Assembly: GCA_038501625.1 (NCBI GenBank)
Contig: JAZAYU010000360.1
Location: 310,001-374,000 of the forward strand
Direction of reading: 5' to 3'
Origin: Corbicula japonica
Taxonomy: Eukaryota > Mollusca > Bivalvia > Venerida > Cyrenidae
DNA length: 64,000 bases
The first letter of the stretch is position 1, and the number at the start of each line of letters is the position of its first letter. The position numbers and the translations under genes were made by a program. The notes under the pieces were generated by a model. That model worked only from the letters and a program-made list of their open reading frames with translations, searched no databases and was not told where the DNA came from. Below are positions 46,946 through 57,885 of the stretch, piece after piece.

Positions 46946-48440
46946 ATTTAATCATTCGAATTCTTAAAGAGATTTAACCCGATTCCTACGAATGAATCAG
47001 TTCTTACCATTGACTCTTATTTGCAATTTTACTAAATCTTCGCCTTTCAACTTTTATATTAACAGTATTATACCCCGAAACTGATCACGCCCGATTGCTC
47101 GCCTATTCATCAAGTCTCCAGTATGGAAGATATAAACCCTAACAACAAATCCGTCATTACTGACTGGAACCCATATACATATTTCTAAATTGCATAAATA
47201 TATTTCATATTTTTAATTATATAATTTTGTTTGTTACATATTTCAATGAATGAATGAATGAATGTACTGGTGATGGATTTGTTGAAATTTTAATTTTAAA
47301 TTTAATGCTTTCCGAGCATATTGAATGAAAAAAACAACAACACTACATGACCGTAATGTAGAATGATTAGTGATCTATTGAGTGCTTTATATTGCTTCAA
47401 ATAAATGTGAAACATATCTTTTGACATTTGTTTTCAAATAATAACAAAATAGCAAACTATCTCGTGGGATTATCGTTGCACAGCAAACCTTCACACGAAT
47501 AATACGTTTTCAAATCTATCTTAAGCTGTGTACGGTTGATTGCAATTAAATGGATAACATTTGTTCTAACAAAGAGTAGACAGGAAAAATCTTAATTTTT
47601 AAGTTTTTTTTTAATATCAAGGCGTTCTTTTCTTGTATTGACTTTCACATAACATTTTCACTGTAACTTATGTAAAAGAATTGCTTTTAAATTAAAAGGT
47701 GAACAACTTGCTTCGGACTTTTTTTCAAAATTGGCGGGAAATATTGTCGGCGTAATTGTTGGTAACCGATACAGTATTTGAGCAACTATTATTGGTACAG
47801 GTTAGACTACAGTAATTCATTTCCCATAGACTTCCAGTAGCTTCATCTCCTGTTCTGAATTAGCTTTTGGGTCAAGGCATTAAAAACTTACTTTTGCAAA
47901 TAAAACTAAACTAGAGACATCATAAAATTACAACAAAAATATAGGGTAACCAGTAAACGTTTTCGCGACATGCACTGGAATACTACGTGTACCACCCCCA
48001 GCTTTGCGCCACTTTCAGTTTCACTTTGTCCAAAATATTACCCATTTTTAAAGATAAAAATGTTCATACATTCAAAATAAAAATGTAAATGTTTTGTTTT
48101 AACTTCTTCTATACACTGTGCATTTTCACATAGCTATTCAATATTTTTTATTCTGCTTTAGCATTTTCAACCAATCACAGAATTACTTTATCTAATGGTC
48201 CGCACAAACCCTAGAGAAAATTGACTTGTTCCCGAGACACCTAAATTACTGTAGTGTAACCTACACATTTAGTTCAAGAGCTGAGAACAAAAAGGTCCGG
48301 GAATATATTTTCGTTGTATAAGTCAAAGGAACTAATTAAAACGAATACCGCAGTTCGTTAAAAGTCTTCAACACATTCACGACACGTAACAGTGTTTAAG
48401 TTGTTTGGCACATGAATTATTTTATGATAATATTATAAAC
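46946..48440. other. Intergenic DNA, nothing recognised
   Basis: A+T-rich; a short (GAAT)n run at 47246-47264. No exon or element boundary recognised. Confidence 0.4.
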
Positions 48441-48445
48441 AAGTA

Positions 48446-48840
48446 TTTTTCTTGGATACCAGATAAGTATTTCCGCGTGATTTACCGGTGAAAAAGAATC
48501 TTATCTTTTCCCTAGGGAAAAAACAAGTGACGTCACATCTTCAAGTATCTGACGTAATTAATTCAAGTTAGTGACGTCATTTAGAAAATAAGGTTTACGT
48601 TAACGTCAATATTTTAGCGTAAGGAAACAAAAGTTAGTTTGTATACATGTACACAAATGTTATGAACAATACAAGGTATGTAAGAAAAAGTAGCTTGCAT
48701 GGGACATTCGGTAAAGATAGAAAAATCTGTCACCTCGGGTGAACTATTTTGGCAGGAACTCGGCAGAGCCTCGTTCCCGCAAAACAGTTCCCCCTCGGTG
48801 ACAGATTTTTCTATCTTCACCTCACACTTATGCAAGATAC
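48446..48840 (+). mobile_element. Palindrome-rich MITE, copy 1
   Basis: Matches the reverse complement of 57480-57885 along its length: GATAAGTATTTCCGCGTGAT, TTATCTTTTCCCTAGGGAAA, GTGACGTCA (twice), GAAACAAAAGTTAGTTTGTA, GACATTCGGTAAAGATAGAAA, CTTCACCTCACACTTATG. It contains a hairpin with a perfect 19-bp stem (48716-48734 with 48797-48815). This makes both strands encode similar short peptides, which are not genes. Confidence 0.85.
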
Positions 48841-49109
48841 TTATAATGTATTCTTATTTTAAATATGTTAAGAAAAGTTAGAACAAAAATAAAAACTAGG
48901 GAGAACAAAAATTCTCTAAAATAATATTAAAATCCAAACACAAAAACTAAAAAACACAAAACATATTTGAAAATGCCCACATGGTTGTTGTGATATTTGC
49001 AGCAACAAAATATTAATAAGAGCATCAACATGTTATGTTTTTATTCCTTCGTCACATAATTACGCGACCAAGAAATTCAAAGTCAAACACAATGTCATGA
49101 TGGGTGGCT

Positions 49110-49375
49110 TGGACTTATTTCACCAATACAACTTGATTCTTCTTTGTTGATATGAGAACCTGTTGTGGCAAGTGTGAGGTAGGTGCAATCTAGAACCTGG
49201 TTTAAACCCCAACTGGCAAATTGTTTTGTTAATTGTTTGTGGTGTCGAAATTGATATTCTGATAAACATAATTATGCTCTCTTTTCCTCTCTTCTTTTTC
49301 GCTTCGTAGAGAGGCTGTGTTTTCTAAGTGTTGCTATTCCTGATATAAAAATTTCACCTTTTACCTATCTTAAAT
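49110..49375 (+). mobile_element. 3'-tail copy of the Penelope-like element
   Basis: GACTTATTTCACCAATACAA, GAACCTGTTGTGGCAAGTGT, AACCTGGTTTAAACCCCAAC and a terminus near TTCCTGATATAAAAATTTCACC at 49337. Confidence 0.8.
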
Positions 49376-49691
49376 TGTATACAATTTGTTATACCAAAGG
49401 AACACAACAATTGTCATATCAGTGGGCATTTACAATGTTGCTTTATTTTGTAAGGATTTTTGTTCTGATGTAAAAAGAATGTTCGCGGAATTTTAGATCC
49501 AGCTATTTCTCTTTATTAGCATTTGTTAACGTATATAAAAAACTTCACAAAATTAATCTGCAAAGTTTTATTAAGCTCCATTTTGCCGTTAGAAGGATTT
49601 TGATTGGCTACTGGTTGTTTAGTGTTAACGAAACGTTTCAAATGTAAAATTCATGCATATTCTACTCTAAGACTAGATAAATCTTTTTTAG

Positions 49692-49843
49692 CATCAACAC
49701 TGGGTGTTGTTTCCGCGCATACATCCGTACAACAAGGATCTTTCGCACAACCAATATATCCCGGAGCCACAGCACCACAATATACCGCATCATTTTATTA
49801 TCCAGAACCACTAGATACTAGATCATGGGATTTTGATGATTTT
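49692..49843 (+). CDS. Candidate internal exon of unknown gene (Q/P/A-rich)
   Basis: A pyrimidine-rich acceptor (ATCTTTTTTAG) is followed by 152 open bases and a strong donor (GATTTT/GTAAGT). With the incoming phase left by the TRIM 2 block at 43089 (one base carried over) it reads STLGVVSAHTSVQQGSFAQP and then IYPGATAPQYTASFYYPEPL, ending WDFDDF. Composition rich in Q, P, A, Y and S is unlike the surrounding random frames, and the donor is a textbook match. The phase fit suggests, but does not prove, a link to the TRIM 2 remnant. It may also belong to another gene whose remaining exons I could not find. Confidence 0.4.
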
Positions 49844-50249
49844 GTAAGTAACATCAAATGTTTTTTTATTTAAAGACGCGTATAATTTTAATTTATCAAG
49901 AGAATATTTACCTGAATGTGAAGAAGCTCAACTGAACTTGACAGGAAAATGTTTACTCTCTAAGACGTCATAGCGTAAATGGATTTCACATACTCTTTGG
50001 TGATAACTTTTGACTCGGTGGTTCTGAGTCTATTACAGTAAGTATGGATATTTTGTACGACAGACCCGAGCCAAATTTTTACGTGTTTAAGGTTTTTGCT
50101 TCATAACGAAAAAGATTCTAACATTAACCATCACTGAAACCGTAAAAAAATAATTTAAGTCCGATAGATTCCATCTTTTTACTATTTATGACATTTGAGT
50201 AGGGATGTCAACGAATACCAAATTAGGTATCCGAATATCCGTATATACT

Positions 50250-50690
50250 CTTTTCTTTCTTCTTCTTTTTCTTCTTCATCTTCTTCCTCTGGGTAGTGTG
50301 CTGGACTCCTCTGGAGCATCATCGCACACGTGTGACTATGTACTATGATAAGGCGGTAATGGTCATCTCTGGCAGACTGTTCAATATGCTAATGCCAAAG
50401 GGGAAGAAGGAGTACTTGTAGGCATTAAACGATGAACCAGGAACCTGTTGGTAGACGTATGTGCTGGGTTTGTATGTCCACCAAGTTGTTAACAACCCCC
50501 TACATCATAGCGACTTTTATGTGGTGGCGACGGGATTCCAGTGTGACTAGTTGAGAGTCCTTTACATTGATTTTCCACTGCTGGTTTCTATGTTATCCCC
50601 TGTGCAGAAATGAGCAGCTCTCCTTTATATATTCTATAGATTGGCAATGATGCCGCATACTCCAGTTAGGGTCTTACTAGGGACCTATAT
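50250..50690 (-). mobile_element. LINE 3'-end fragment with (GAA)n-type tail
   Basis: On the minus strand the segment starts LEYAASLPIYRIYK and continues in shifting frames through IVNNLVDI-like and YSFFPFG-like pieces and SARDDHYRL, the usual C-terminus of LINE RT proteins. It ends in a GAAGAAGA-rich tail (50250-50290). The copy is frameshifted. Confidence 0.65.
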
Positions 50691-50699
50691 CAAGTGGTC

Positions 50700-52295
50700 T
50701 TGATGTCTCTACTGAGATTCCTAGATTTTTCTACCTTGTATACTTCTCTCCCTCATAATTTAATAAGAGACAAGCTAACCAGTCTCATTGAAAAAACTTT
50801 TGCTAGAGAAATAAAACATTTATTGCTTGTAATGAACATAGGGCATTCTTTACAGATGGTTCTTATGATAATTATACTTCATGGACCTGTCAAGACCTTA
50901 TACAGGCGCTCACATTTTTATTGGATAATATTTATTTGAGATTTGGTACCTCTATTTATAAACAAGTAATAGGCATTCCAATGGGTACTAATTGTGCACC
51001 CCTTGTTGCTGATCTGTTTTTATACTATTATGAAAGAGAGTTTATGTTATCTCTTTCTACCGAACATCAAGATGATATTATTACAGCTTTTAACAACACA
51101 TCGAGGTACCTTGATGATTTATTAAATATAGATAATAACCATTTTCCATCACTGGTTAATAAGATTTATCCTAAAGAACTACAGCTTAATAAAGCGAACA
51201 CTTCAGAAAAGCAAGCAAACTTTCTTGATTTAAATCTATCCATTGACAATGGTTACGTCGCTACTAAAATTTATGATAAAAGAGATGATTTTAATTTTAA
51301 TATAGTAAATTTTCCGTTTCTAGACGGCGATGTTCCTCGTGCGACTTCTTACGGGGTTTATATCTCACAGCTTGTTCGCTTTTCAAGAGCTTGCAACGAT
51401 GTGAATGGTTTCAATGAACGTTATCTTTGCATTGCAGAAAAACTTTTAAAACAAGGTTATCGGTATCACAAATTAAGAAAAACCTTTTGCAAGTTTTATC
51501 GCCGATATCCAGATCTAATTCATAAATACAGGTGCAGTTTAAAATCACTATTGCAACAAGGTATTTCACAGCCAGTTTTTTATGGAGATTTAATTTATAA
51601 ACTTAAGAAGATAAAAGGCGATGTTAATTTCTCCCGGTTATTCGTAAAAACCATCTGTAAATTTAAAAAGAAAGGTTACCAACATGATATTTTACAGCGC
51701 TCTGCAGGCCTGGTGATTAACCCATCTACAGTTGATCATTATGCTTACCTCTTTGGTTGCACGACGGTGGCAGGGGTTTAAGAGTTTATGAAAGTTTTTG
51801 GGGAAATCTTTTCTAAAAAGAACCTAGAAGCTCGATTTGTTTCTTTTATCCCTGTCATCGTGTTCTTGCTGATTTTACTCCAGGTGCTCTGGTCTCTGTA
51901 AGATCATTGAGTACCCGCCCGTTGGCTTTGCAATGCTATTAAATTCTTATGTTTATATGTTTGTATGCTTTTGCATGCAACATTGTTGAGCTGATGGGTG
52001 GGTTGGAGTTATTTCACCAAGACAATTTGTACTTGTTTTGTGATACGAGAACCTGTTGGGGCAAGTGTGAGGTTGGTGCACCCTAGAACCTGGTTTAAAC
52101 CCCCAGTGGCAATTTGTTTTGCCACTGACCGTTCCAAGGCGGTAACCCCTCCGGTTCTCACTTCCGTTGTTTGTTTGTGGCGTCCAGTTTGAAACTGATT
52201 TTTATAATACCATGCTCTCTTTTCCTCTCTACTTTTTGGCTGTGTGGGGAGGCTGTGTATGCTGGATGTGGCCATTCCTGATATGCATATTTCTT
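50700..52295 (+). mobile_element. Penelope-like retroelement, best copy (RT plus 3' UTR)
   Basis: It enters in an RT stretch (DFSTLYTSLPHNLIRDKL near 50730), has one frameshift around 50810-50920, then the long frame to 51781, then about 510 bases of 3' UTR ending in CCTGATATGCATATTTC. All other tail copies in the window end at this same terminus. No GIY-YIG nuclease follows the RT, so the nuclease was either N-terminal (as in Naiad-type Penelope-like elements) or absent. The 5' part is missing. Confidence 0.85.
50921..51781 (+). CDS. Reverse transcriptase C-terminal part (Penelope-like), 286-codon frame
   Basis: RT landmarks are visible: IGIPMGTNCAPLVADLF (residues 18-33, RT motif 4 region) and RYLDDLL (62-68), whose paired aspartates are the metal-binding catalytic residues. 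A thumb-like region follows (LCIAEKLLKQGYRYHKLRKT, residues ~168-187), then basic stretches (KLKKIKG, KFKKKG). The frame ends at LFGCTTVAGV. The first methionine is arbitrary: the protein was longer upstream, and the start is lost to a frameshift near 50810-50920. It has no known cellular role; it would copy element RNA into DNA. The intact length suggests a fairly recent insertion. Assignment to the Penelope-like group, and to its Naiad clade in particular, is from motif recollection and needs a phylogeny. Confidence 0.8.
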   Translation: MDNIYLRFGTSIYKQVIGIPMGTNCAPLVADLFLYYYEREFMLSLSTEHQDDIITAFNNTSRYLDDLLNIDNNHFPSLVNKIYPKELQLNKANTSEKQANFLDLNLSIDNGYVATKIYDKRDDFNFNIVNFPFLDGDVPRATSYGVYISQLVRFSRACNDVNGFNERYLCIAEKLLKQGYRYHKLRKTFCKFYRRYPDLIHKYRCSLKSLLQQGISQPVFYGDLIYKLKKIKGDVNFSRLFVKTICKFKKKGYQHDILQRSAGLVINPSTVDHYAYLFGCTTVAGV

Positions 52296-52960
52296 TTTTT
52301 AGGCAAGAAAGCAAAATAGTGTTGTTGGCCTTCTTGGTGGTTTGACTATTCGAATCAGTTTACTACAGAGTTTCTATTGCCCGATACCTTTCGCATAATT
52401 ATGTCAATACACCAAATAAAAACAACTGTACAAGCCGCTTAATGTTCATACTTTTTATGAAAAAAAAAGATATTCTAGCTCACATAAAATATCTTCTAAA
52501 ATTGATTAGACAAAAAATTAAAAGTCTTAACACTAGATGACATAAGAATAATAATTAATTTTCATAAATTTTGAAGCGATGCGGGGAAGTTTTAAAACTC
52601 ATTTGACGACATTAGAAATTGCTAATTCGAATTAATTATTTCGTATGTTAACAGTGGAACTTAAGGGTTCTCAAAACTTCTGAAAAGGGACCTTACCACC
52701 AGGTTGATTGCGACAAAGTGCAATTTTCGCTTCACTAATCTGTTAAATAAAATCTGCGTGGCTGCTTGTTGCAGTTTTATGAATATCAATATTCCAAATT
52801 GATTGATAGTGACAAACAACATTTGGGTAGATGCAATAATTGGAGCAATTCAGACAGTTTTGCGATGATTTTTAAAATACATGTTTAAATTTTGGATAGG
52901 ACATTAGTATCCAAATAGTGACAAACCATCCGGATATCCGAAAATTCGTTGACATCCCAA

Positions 52961-54830
52961 CATTAAAGCATGTTAGTAAATAAGTGGAATAAATGGGATT
53001 TAAATGATTACCCTTAATAATAATTCATTATAAGTATATCGATTTATATAATTTAGCTAGTAATTTAACTATTTTTTACCGATGACTATGTACAATAGAA
53101 GTATGGTATACCTTCTTACTTTATCAATTTAAATATATTTCTCTCGACTAATTAATCGATTCTTGAATTTTTATTATTAATATGCTTTATTTACTACTGA
53201 ATGATGTAGATTCAAACATATCAGATCATTTTTATAATGATTTTACATTTGAAATGACTTATTATAACATTAACTGCATAAGAGACATCGGTTCGCCTAC
53301 TCAATAAACAAACCTGTGGAAAATTCTTTCGATTGAAATTTTACTGCAATGAAACAATATGCTTATGAGAGCCACAAAACCTATACAAACATGGCCAGTA
53401 AAAGTTATAGGCGTTCAAACCTGATACCAAATATATGTGTTACAGACTTTACAAAACAGAATAACCTACCGCCGGCTTTTCAGCTAATGGTGCGCTACTT
53501 CCTCATAATGAATGTCACGTGATTTGACGCCGTGAATAACAGTTTGTCGACCAGTTCCGGTTATGAAACAGTGCCGTCGTATTGTTTTTATTTCTATTCC
53601 TTGATAGAAATATTACAGTTGAACGAGTGCAAATGCTAATTAGGTCTCTCGAATAGCATTGAACTGTACATTGGCGAACTCTAACCTTTCATCTACTGTT
53701 TACTTCTGGTCAAGCCCCGCATCGAAAAAGACTATTCCAGACGCTCGTGCGCAAACTCTGGCAACGCGCAGCAGTTAACCATCCAGCGCAAAAGCTTAAC
53801 CTTAATGGCCCCAAAACGACAAATGGAAATTTGCTATAAATTACGTGTTTTTATCATGGTGTTTCAATATCAATTTAAGTCGTGTGCATAAATATTTGCA
53901 TTCTGTTTTGTGGCGGTTTCTGTGAGGCAAGCAATGCAATGAATTGTTGATCAGCAATTGTGAATCATCAGTTAGTGTTTATTCCAGATTGTAATTATTT
54001 TCAAAGGAAAAATGGGTTATATCTGATGAAAAAAAAAATACACGCAAAGCTAGAGTGGCTGGTTATTTTATCGTTCATGTCCCAATGTCAACCTACTAAA
54101 GAGATATCCAAGACGAACATTGTAAAGTATTCCTAGAAGTTACTGGGTTACCTGCATCTAGCAACCCATTTTGGCCAGCACCACATGATGATGGGTGGTG
54201 TTTTGCAACCATGTGATTTTATCATGTAAGACAAAACATTAGCATCTGGATACGGCGGTAGAATATATTGTTTAAACTTCGTCTTGGTAAATTTTGAATA
54301 ATTTGCCTTTCCCCAAAATATTATGTTATAAATATATTTTGAATTCAAAATAAAGTAAACGTAACATTAGCGTTTAACATGTATTACAAAATACAATTGC
54401 GATTGCATAACTGCGTGTTTACTTGCATTGTTTGTTATTATTTGATGTCAAAACAATTTTTAAACTTTTAAGGTGAACAATTGAAAACATTTGCTTTTAA
54501 GGTTTTTGAATAAAACATTCTGAAATAAATTTTAGATGAGATAAATTTTTTTGATGAATACTAATGATGGAAACTTTAAATATTTACTATTTAATGATTT
54601 TCTTGCAGACAAAATTTCAGGTTTTCACATCATATTATGTCTACATGATGACACATAAAATCATACTTTCATAAATACAAACTTAAATTTCTAAATATGT
54701 ACATGTATTTAATATAATTAAGAACAAATGATTAAAGCTTATAAAAAATCAATTAAAATTTATGCAAAACAAAAAATATGAAAACAACATTAAGAATTAA
54801 ATTTTACATATAAAAAGTGTCTTTTTTTCA
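52961..54830. other. Intergenic DNA, nothing recognised
   Basis: A+T-rich. Contains a TCACGTGA at 53515. No exon, RNA gene or repeat boundary recognised. Confidence 0.4.
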
Positions 54831-54841
54831 GGATGAAATTC

Positions 54842-54871
54842 CTTACCAAATTCACTCCTAAAAATCTAATC
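54842..54871 (+). CDS. Weak candidate terminal exon
   Basis: A long pyrimidine acceptor (CTTTTTTTCAG) precedes GATGAAATTCC. In the phase left by 49692-49843 it reads DEIPYQIHS and a TAA. The downstream stretch 54880-54940 resembles 25905-25965 in galectin B intron 1, so the segment may instead be repeat-derived. Confidence 0.2.
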
Positions 54872-55179
54872 TATCTACGCGTGCTCCTCCTGGGATCTAA
54901 AGTGAACGATTGGACTCAGTGAATTCCGTGCCAAGGGGGATAACTGTCCATTATGGTCGTCTCCGTCTACAGTTGCTATGTCGTTAACCTCAGTTTGAAG
55001 ATCATGTCTTCAGAAACCGCTGCTGCAATTAAAAAAATCACAGCCATGTTTCTTAGATAGACTTTATATCAAATTCATTCACACCATTTTAAAGGTTTTT
55101 TTTTTAACTCATAGTTGCTCCCATTCCAAGTTTTGTGTATAGGAATTAAAAGTAATAATCATTTTAGCTTTTTCTTTGC

Positions 55180-56045
55180 ATTACAGAAAAACTTTTAAAA
55201 CAAGGTTATCGGCATCACAAATTAAGGAAAACATTTTGCAAATTTTATCGTCGATACCCAGATCTGATTCATAAATACAGGTGCAGTTTAAAATCACTAT
55301 TGCAACAAGGTATTTCACAGCCAGTTTTTTTATGGAGATTTAATTTACAAACTTAAAAAGATAAAGGGCAATATTAATTTCTCCCCATTATTCGTAAAAA
55401 CCATCTGTAAATTTAAAAAGGAAAGGTTACCAACATGATATTTTACAGCGCTCTGCATGCCTGGTGATTAACCCTTCTACAGTTGATCATTATGCTTACC
55501 TCTTTGGTTGCACGACGGTGGCAGGGGTTTAAGAGTTGATGAAGGTTTATGGGGAAATCTTTTCTTAAAAGAACCTATAAGCTCGATTTGTTTCTTTTAT
55601 ACCTGTCATCGTGTTCTTGCTGATTTTACTCCAGGAGCTCTGGTCTCTGTAAGATCATCGAGTACCCGCCCTTTGGCTTTGCAATGCTATTAGATTCTTA
55701 TGTTTTGTGTGCTTTTGCATGCAACATTGTTGAGCCGATAAGTGGGTTGGAGTGGTTTCACCAAGACAACTTGTACTTGTTTTTTGATATGAGAACCTGT
55801 TGGGGCAAGTGTGAGGTTGGTGCACCATAGAACCTGGTTTAAATCCCCAGTGGAATTTGATTTGCCACTGACCGTTCCAAAGCGGTAACCCCTCGGGTTC
55901 CCATTTTCGTTAATTGTTAGTGGTGTCTCTTTTGAAACTGATCATTTTATTAACCATGCTCTCTCTCCCTCTCTTCTTCTTGACTGTGTGGGGAGGCTGT
56001 TTTTTCTGAATGTGGCGATTCCTGATATGCATATTTCACCTTTTT
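55180..56045 (+). mobile_element. 5'-truncated Penelope-like element
   Basis: Begins inside the RT thumb (ACAGAAAAACTTTTAAAACAAG), continues through the RT end and 3' UTR, and ends at TTCCTGATATGCATATTTCACC. Very similar to 51440-52290, but with frameshifts (extra T at 55330, and near 55425). Confidence 0.88.
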
Positions 56046-56049
56046 ATGT

Positions 56050-57065
56050 CTTGAAATAAAATTAATAGTAATTCTTTTAAATTTTCTCTTCTTAAACTTA
56101 ATTTAAAGGATAATTCCATTAGATAGAACATTTTCGACGTTTATAAGCTTTCAATATGAACATGATAATATATATTTGTTAACTGAAATGTATCAATATA
56201 CCTTTTAGCTCTATTAAACAGAGGAATGAAATGGCATTCGATAGGCACATGTTTTGACATGAACCATATTTTTTTTTATTTTGACTTTTGCTTGTAACAC
56301 AATTGTTTGTCAGAACTTTGTTCAGTAGAAAGATAGATCTATTAGACAATTTTTAGCTTTAGAAAGGCAGTATAATCACTGAAAATATATGACTGTTAAT
56401 TAGAGCGGCTAACGGCAAAAATGACTAAATACTGCTCATTGTGATAAAGCATGAAATTTACACAAATGATTTGAATGGCAAATTATTTTATTTTAGATAT
56501 GGAGGCATTTCGGAAAACTCCTACTTCCGGTTTTATGTAAGATGGCAACTATTAGAAATGCAATTACTATAATTGTGTAATAAAGTGAAACTGATAGTTC
56601 TATACATGTACATGTATTTCTAAAATAGCTTATGTATAGTCTTTCATTGATAGATAGATAAATAGATAGATACATACTTAATAAAAATGTTTCATATTCA
56701 TGTGGCCATTTACTTTATATTTGTTAAGGCCCACATTTGGGTAAAAATATTGAGAAATTGAAATAAAAAAAATAATTTCTTGTGTACAAATTACTTTTTA
56801 TTGAATTACGAATGGCGTTTCTAAAACATTTGTTATGTCTTTTTGAATAAATCTTATTGACACTTAGTGTTAAAAATATCACAAATGAGAGAAAGAAATT
56901 TTAGAACACTTGTGGCAAGTTTCATGCTTTTATCGCAAAGTTCAGAAATTTTGCACCATCTGGGTTCTTCAAATTTAAAGTTTAAGTATTTGTGAAATAT
57001 TTAATGCATCGGAACTCTGTTAAAAGTGCTTTATTGTGTAGTGTGTTTGCTAAAGCTGAAGATGA
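56050..57065. other. Intergenic DNA, nothing recognised
   Basis: A+T-rich with a short imperfect (GATA)n run at 56648-56675. No exon seen. Confidence 0.4.
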
Positions 57066-57069
57066 AGTA

Positions 57070-57476
57070 TATAAAAAGGTGAAATATGCATATCAGGAAT
57101 CGCCACATTCAGAAAAACTGCCTCCCCACACAGTCAAGAAGAAGAGAGGGAGATAGAGCATGGTTAATAAAATGATCAGTTTCAAAAGAGACACCACTAA
57201 CAATTAACAAAAATGAGAACCCGAGGGGTTACCGCCTTGGAACGGTCAGTGGCAAATCAAATTGCCACTGGTGGTTTAAACCAGGTTCTAGGGTGCACCA
57301 ACCTCACACTTGCCCCAACAGGTTCTCATATTACAAAACAAATACAAGTTGTCTTGGTGAAACAACTCCAACCCACTTATAGGCTCAACAATGTTGCATG
57401 CAAAAGCACACAAACATATAAAACATAAGAATCTAATAGCATTGCAAAGCCAAAGAGCGGGTACTCAATGATCTTA
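57070..57476 (-). mobile_element. 3'-tail copy of the Penelope-like element
   Basis: From AAAAAGGTGAAATATGCATATCAGG through ACCGCCTTGGAACGGTCAGTGG and AACCAGGTTCTAGGGTGCACC to CAATGATCTTACCG, directly abutting MITE copy 2. Confidence 0.87.
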
Positions 57477-57885
57477 CCGTGTATCTTTCATGAGTGTGAG
57501 GTGAAGATGATATATGTAAGTATCTTTCATGAGTGTGAGGTGAAGATGAAAACATCTGTCAGCGAGGGGGAACTGTTTTTCTATCTTTACCGAATGTCTC
57601 ATGCAAGATACTTTTTCTTGCATACCTTACTGTTCATAACATTGTGTATATGTTTACAAACTAACTTTTGTTTCATTACGTTGAAATATTGACGTTACAC
57701 AAACCTTACTATCTAAATGACGTCACTAACTTGATTATATAACATCAGATACTTTAAGACGTGACGTCACTCATGTAGCACGCGAACGTTATCTTTTCCC
57801 TAGGGAAAAGATAAGATTTTCTTTCCCCGGTAAATCACGCGGAAATACTTATCCGGTATGCAAGAATATTTGTTCTTGCACGAAA
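57477..57885 (-). mobile_element. Palindrome-rich MITE, copy 2
   Basis: Reverse complement of 48446-48840, without the 19-bp-stem hairpin but with a short duplication of GTATCTTTCATGAGTGTGAG at its left end. It keeps TGACGTCA motifs near 57720 and 57763 and the CCTAGG palindrome near 57801. Confidence 0.85.

Larger units (their letters stand above)
50200..52960. mobile_element. hAT-like element with inverted ends, hosting two other elements
   Basis: Left end TAGGGATGTCAACGAATACC followed by GTATCCGAATATCCG. The right end is the inverse: CGGATATCCGAAAATTCG then TTGACATCCCAA. Flanks CATTTGAG (50192-50199) and CATTAAAG (52961-52968) agree at 6 of 8 bases, as expected for a decayed 8-bp hAT duplication. 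No hAT transposase is left. A LINE 3' end and a Penelope-like element lie within. Confidence 0.65.

Noticed and set aside
48614..48881. Two opposite-strand frames encoding similar peptides (VKIEKSVT...TDFSIFT)
   Set aside because: Produced by the 19-bp-stem palindrome in the MITE; not a gene.
50921..51781. Interpreting the RT frame as a viral polymerase or group II intron
   Set aside because: The IPMGTNCAP and YLDD context, truncated copies and shared 3' terminus fit a retroelement family; no viral structural genes or intron folds are present.
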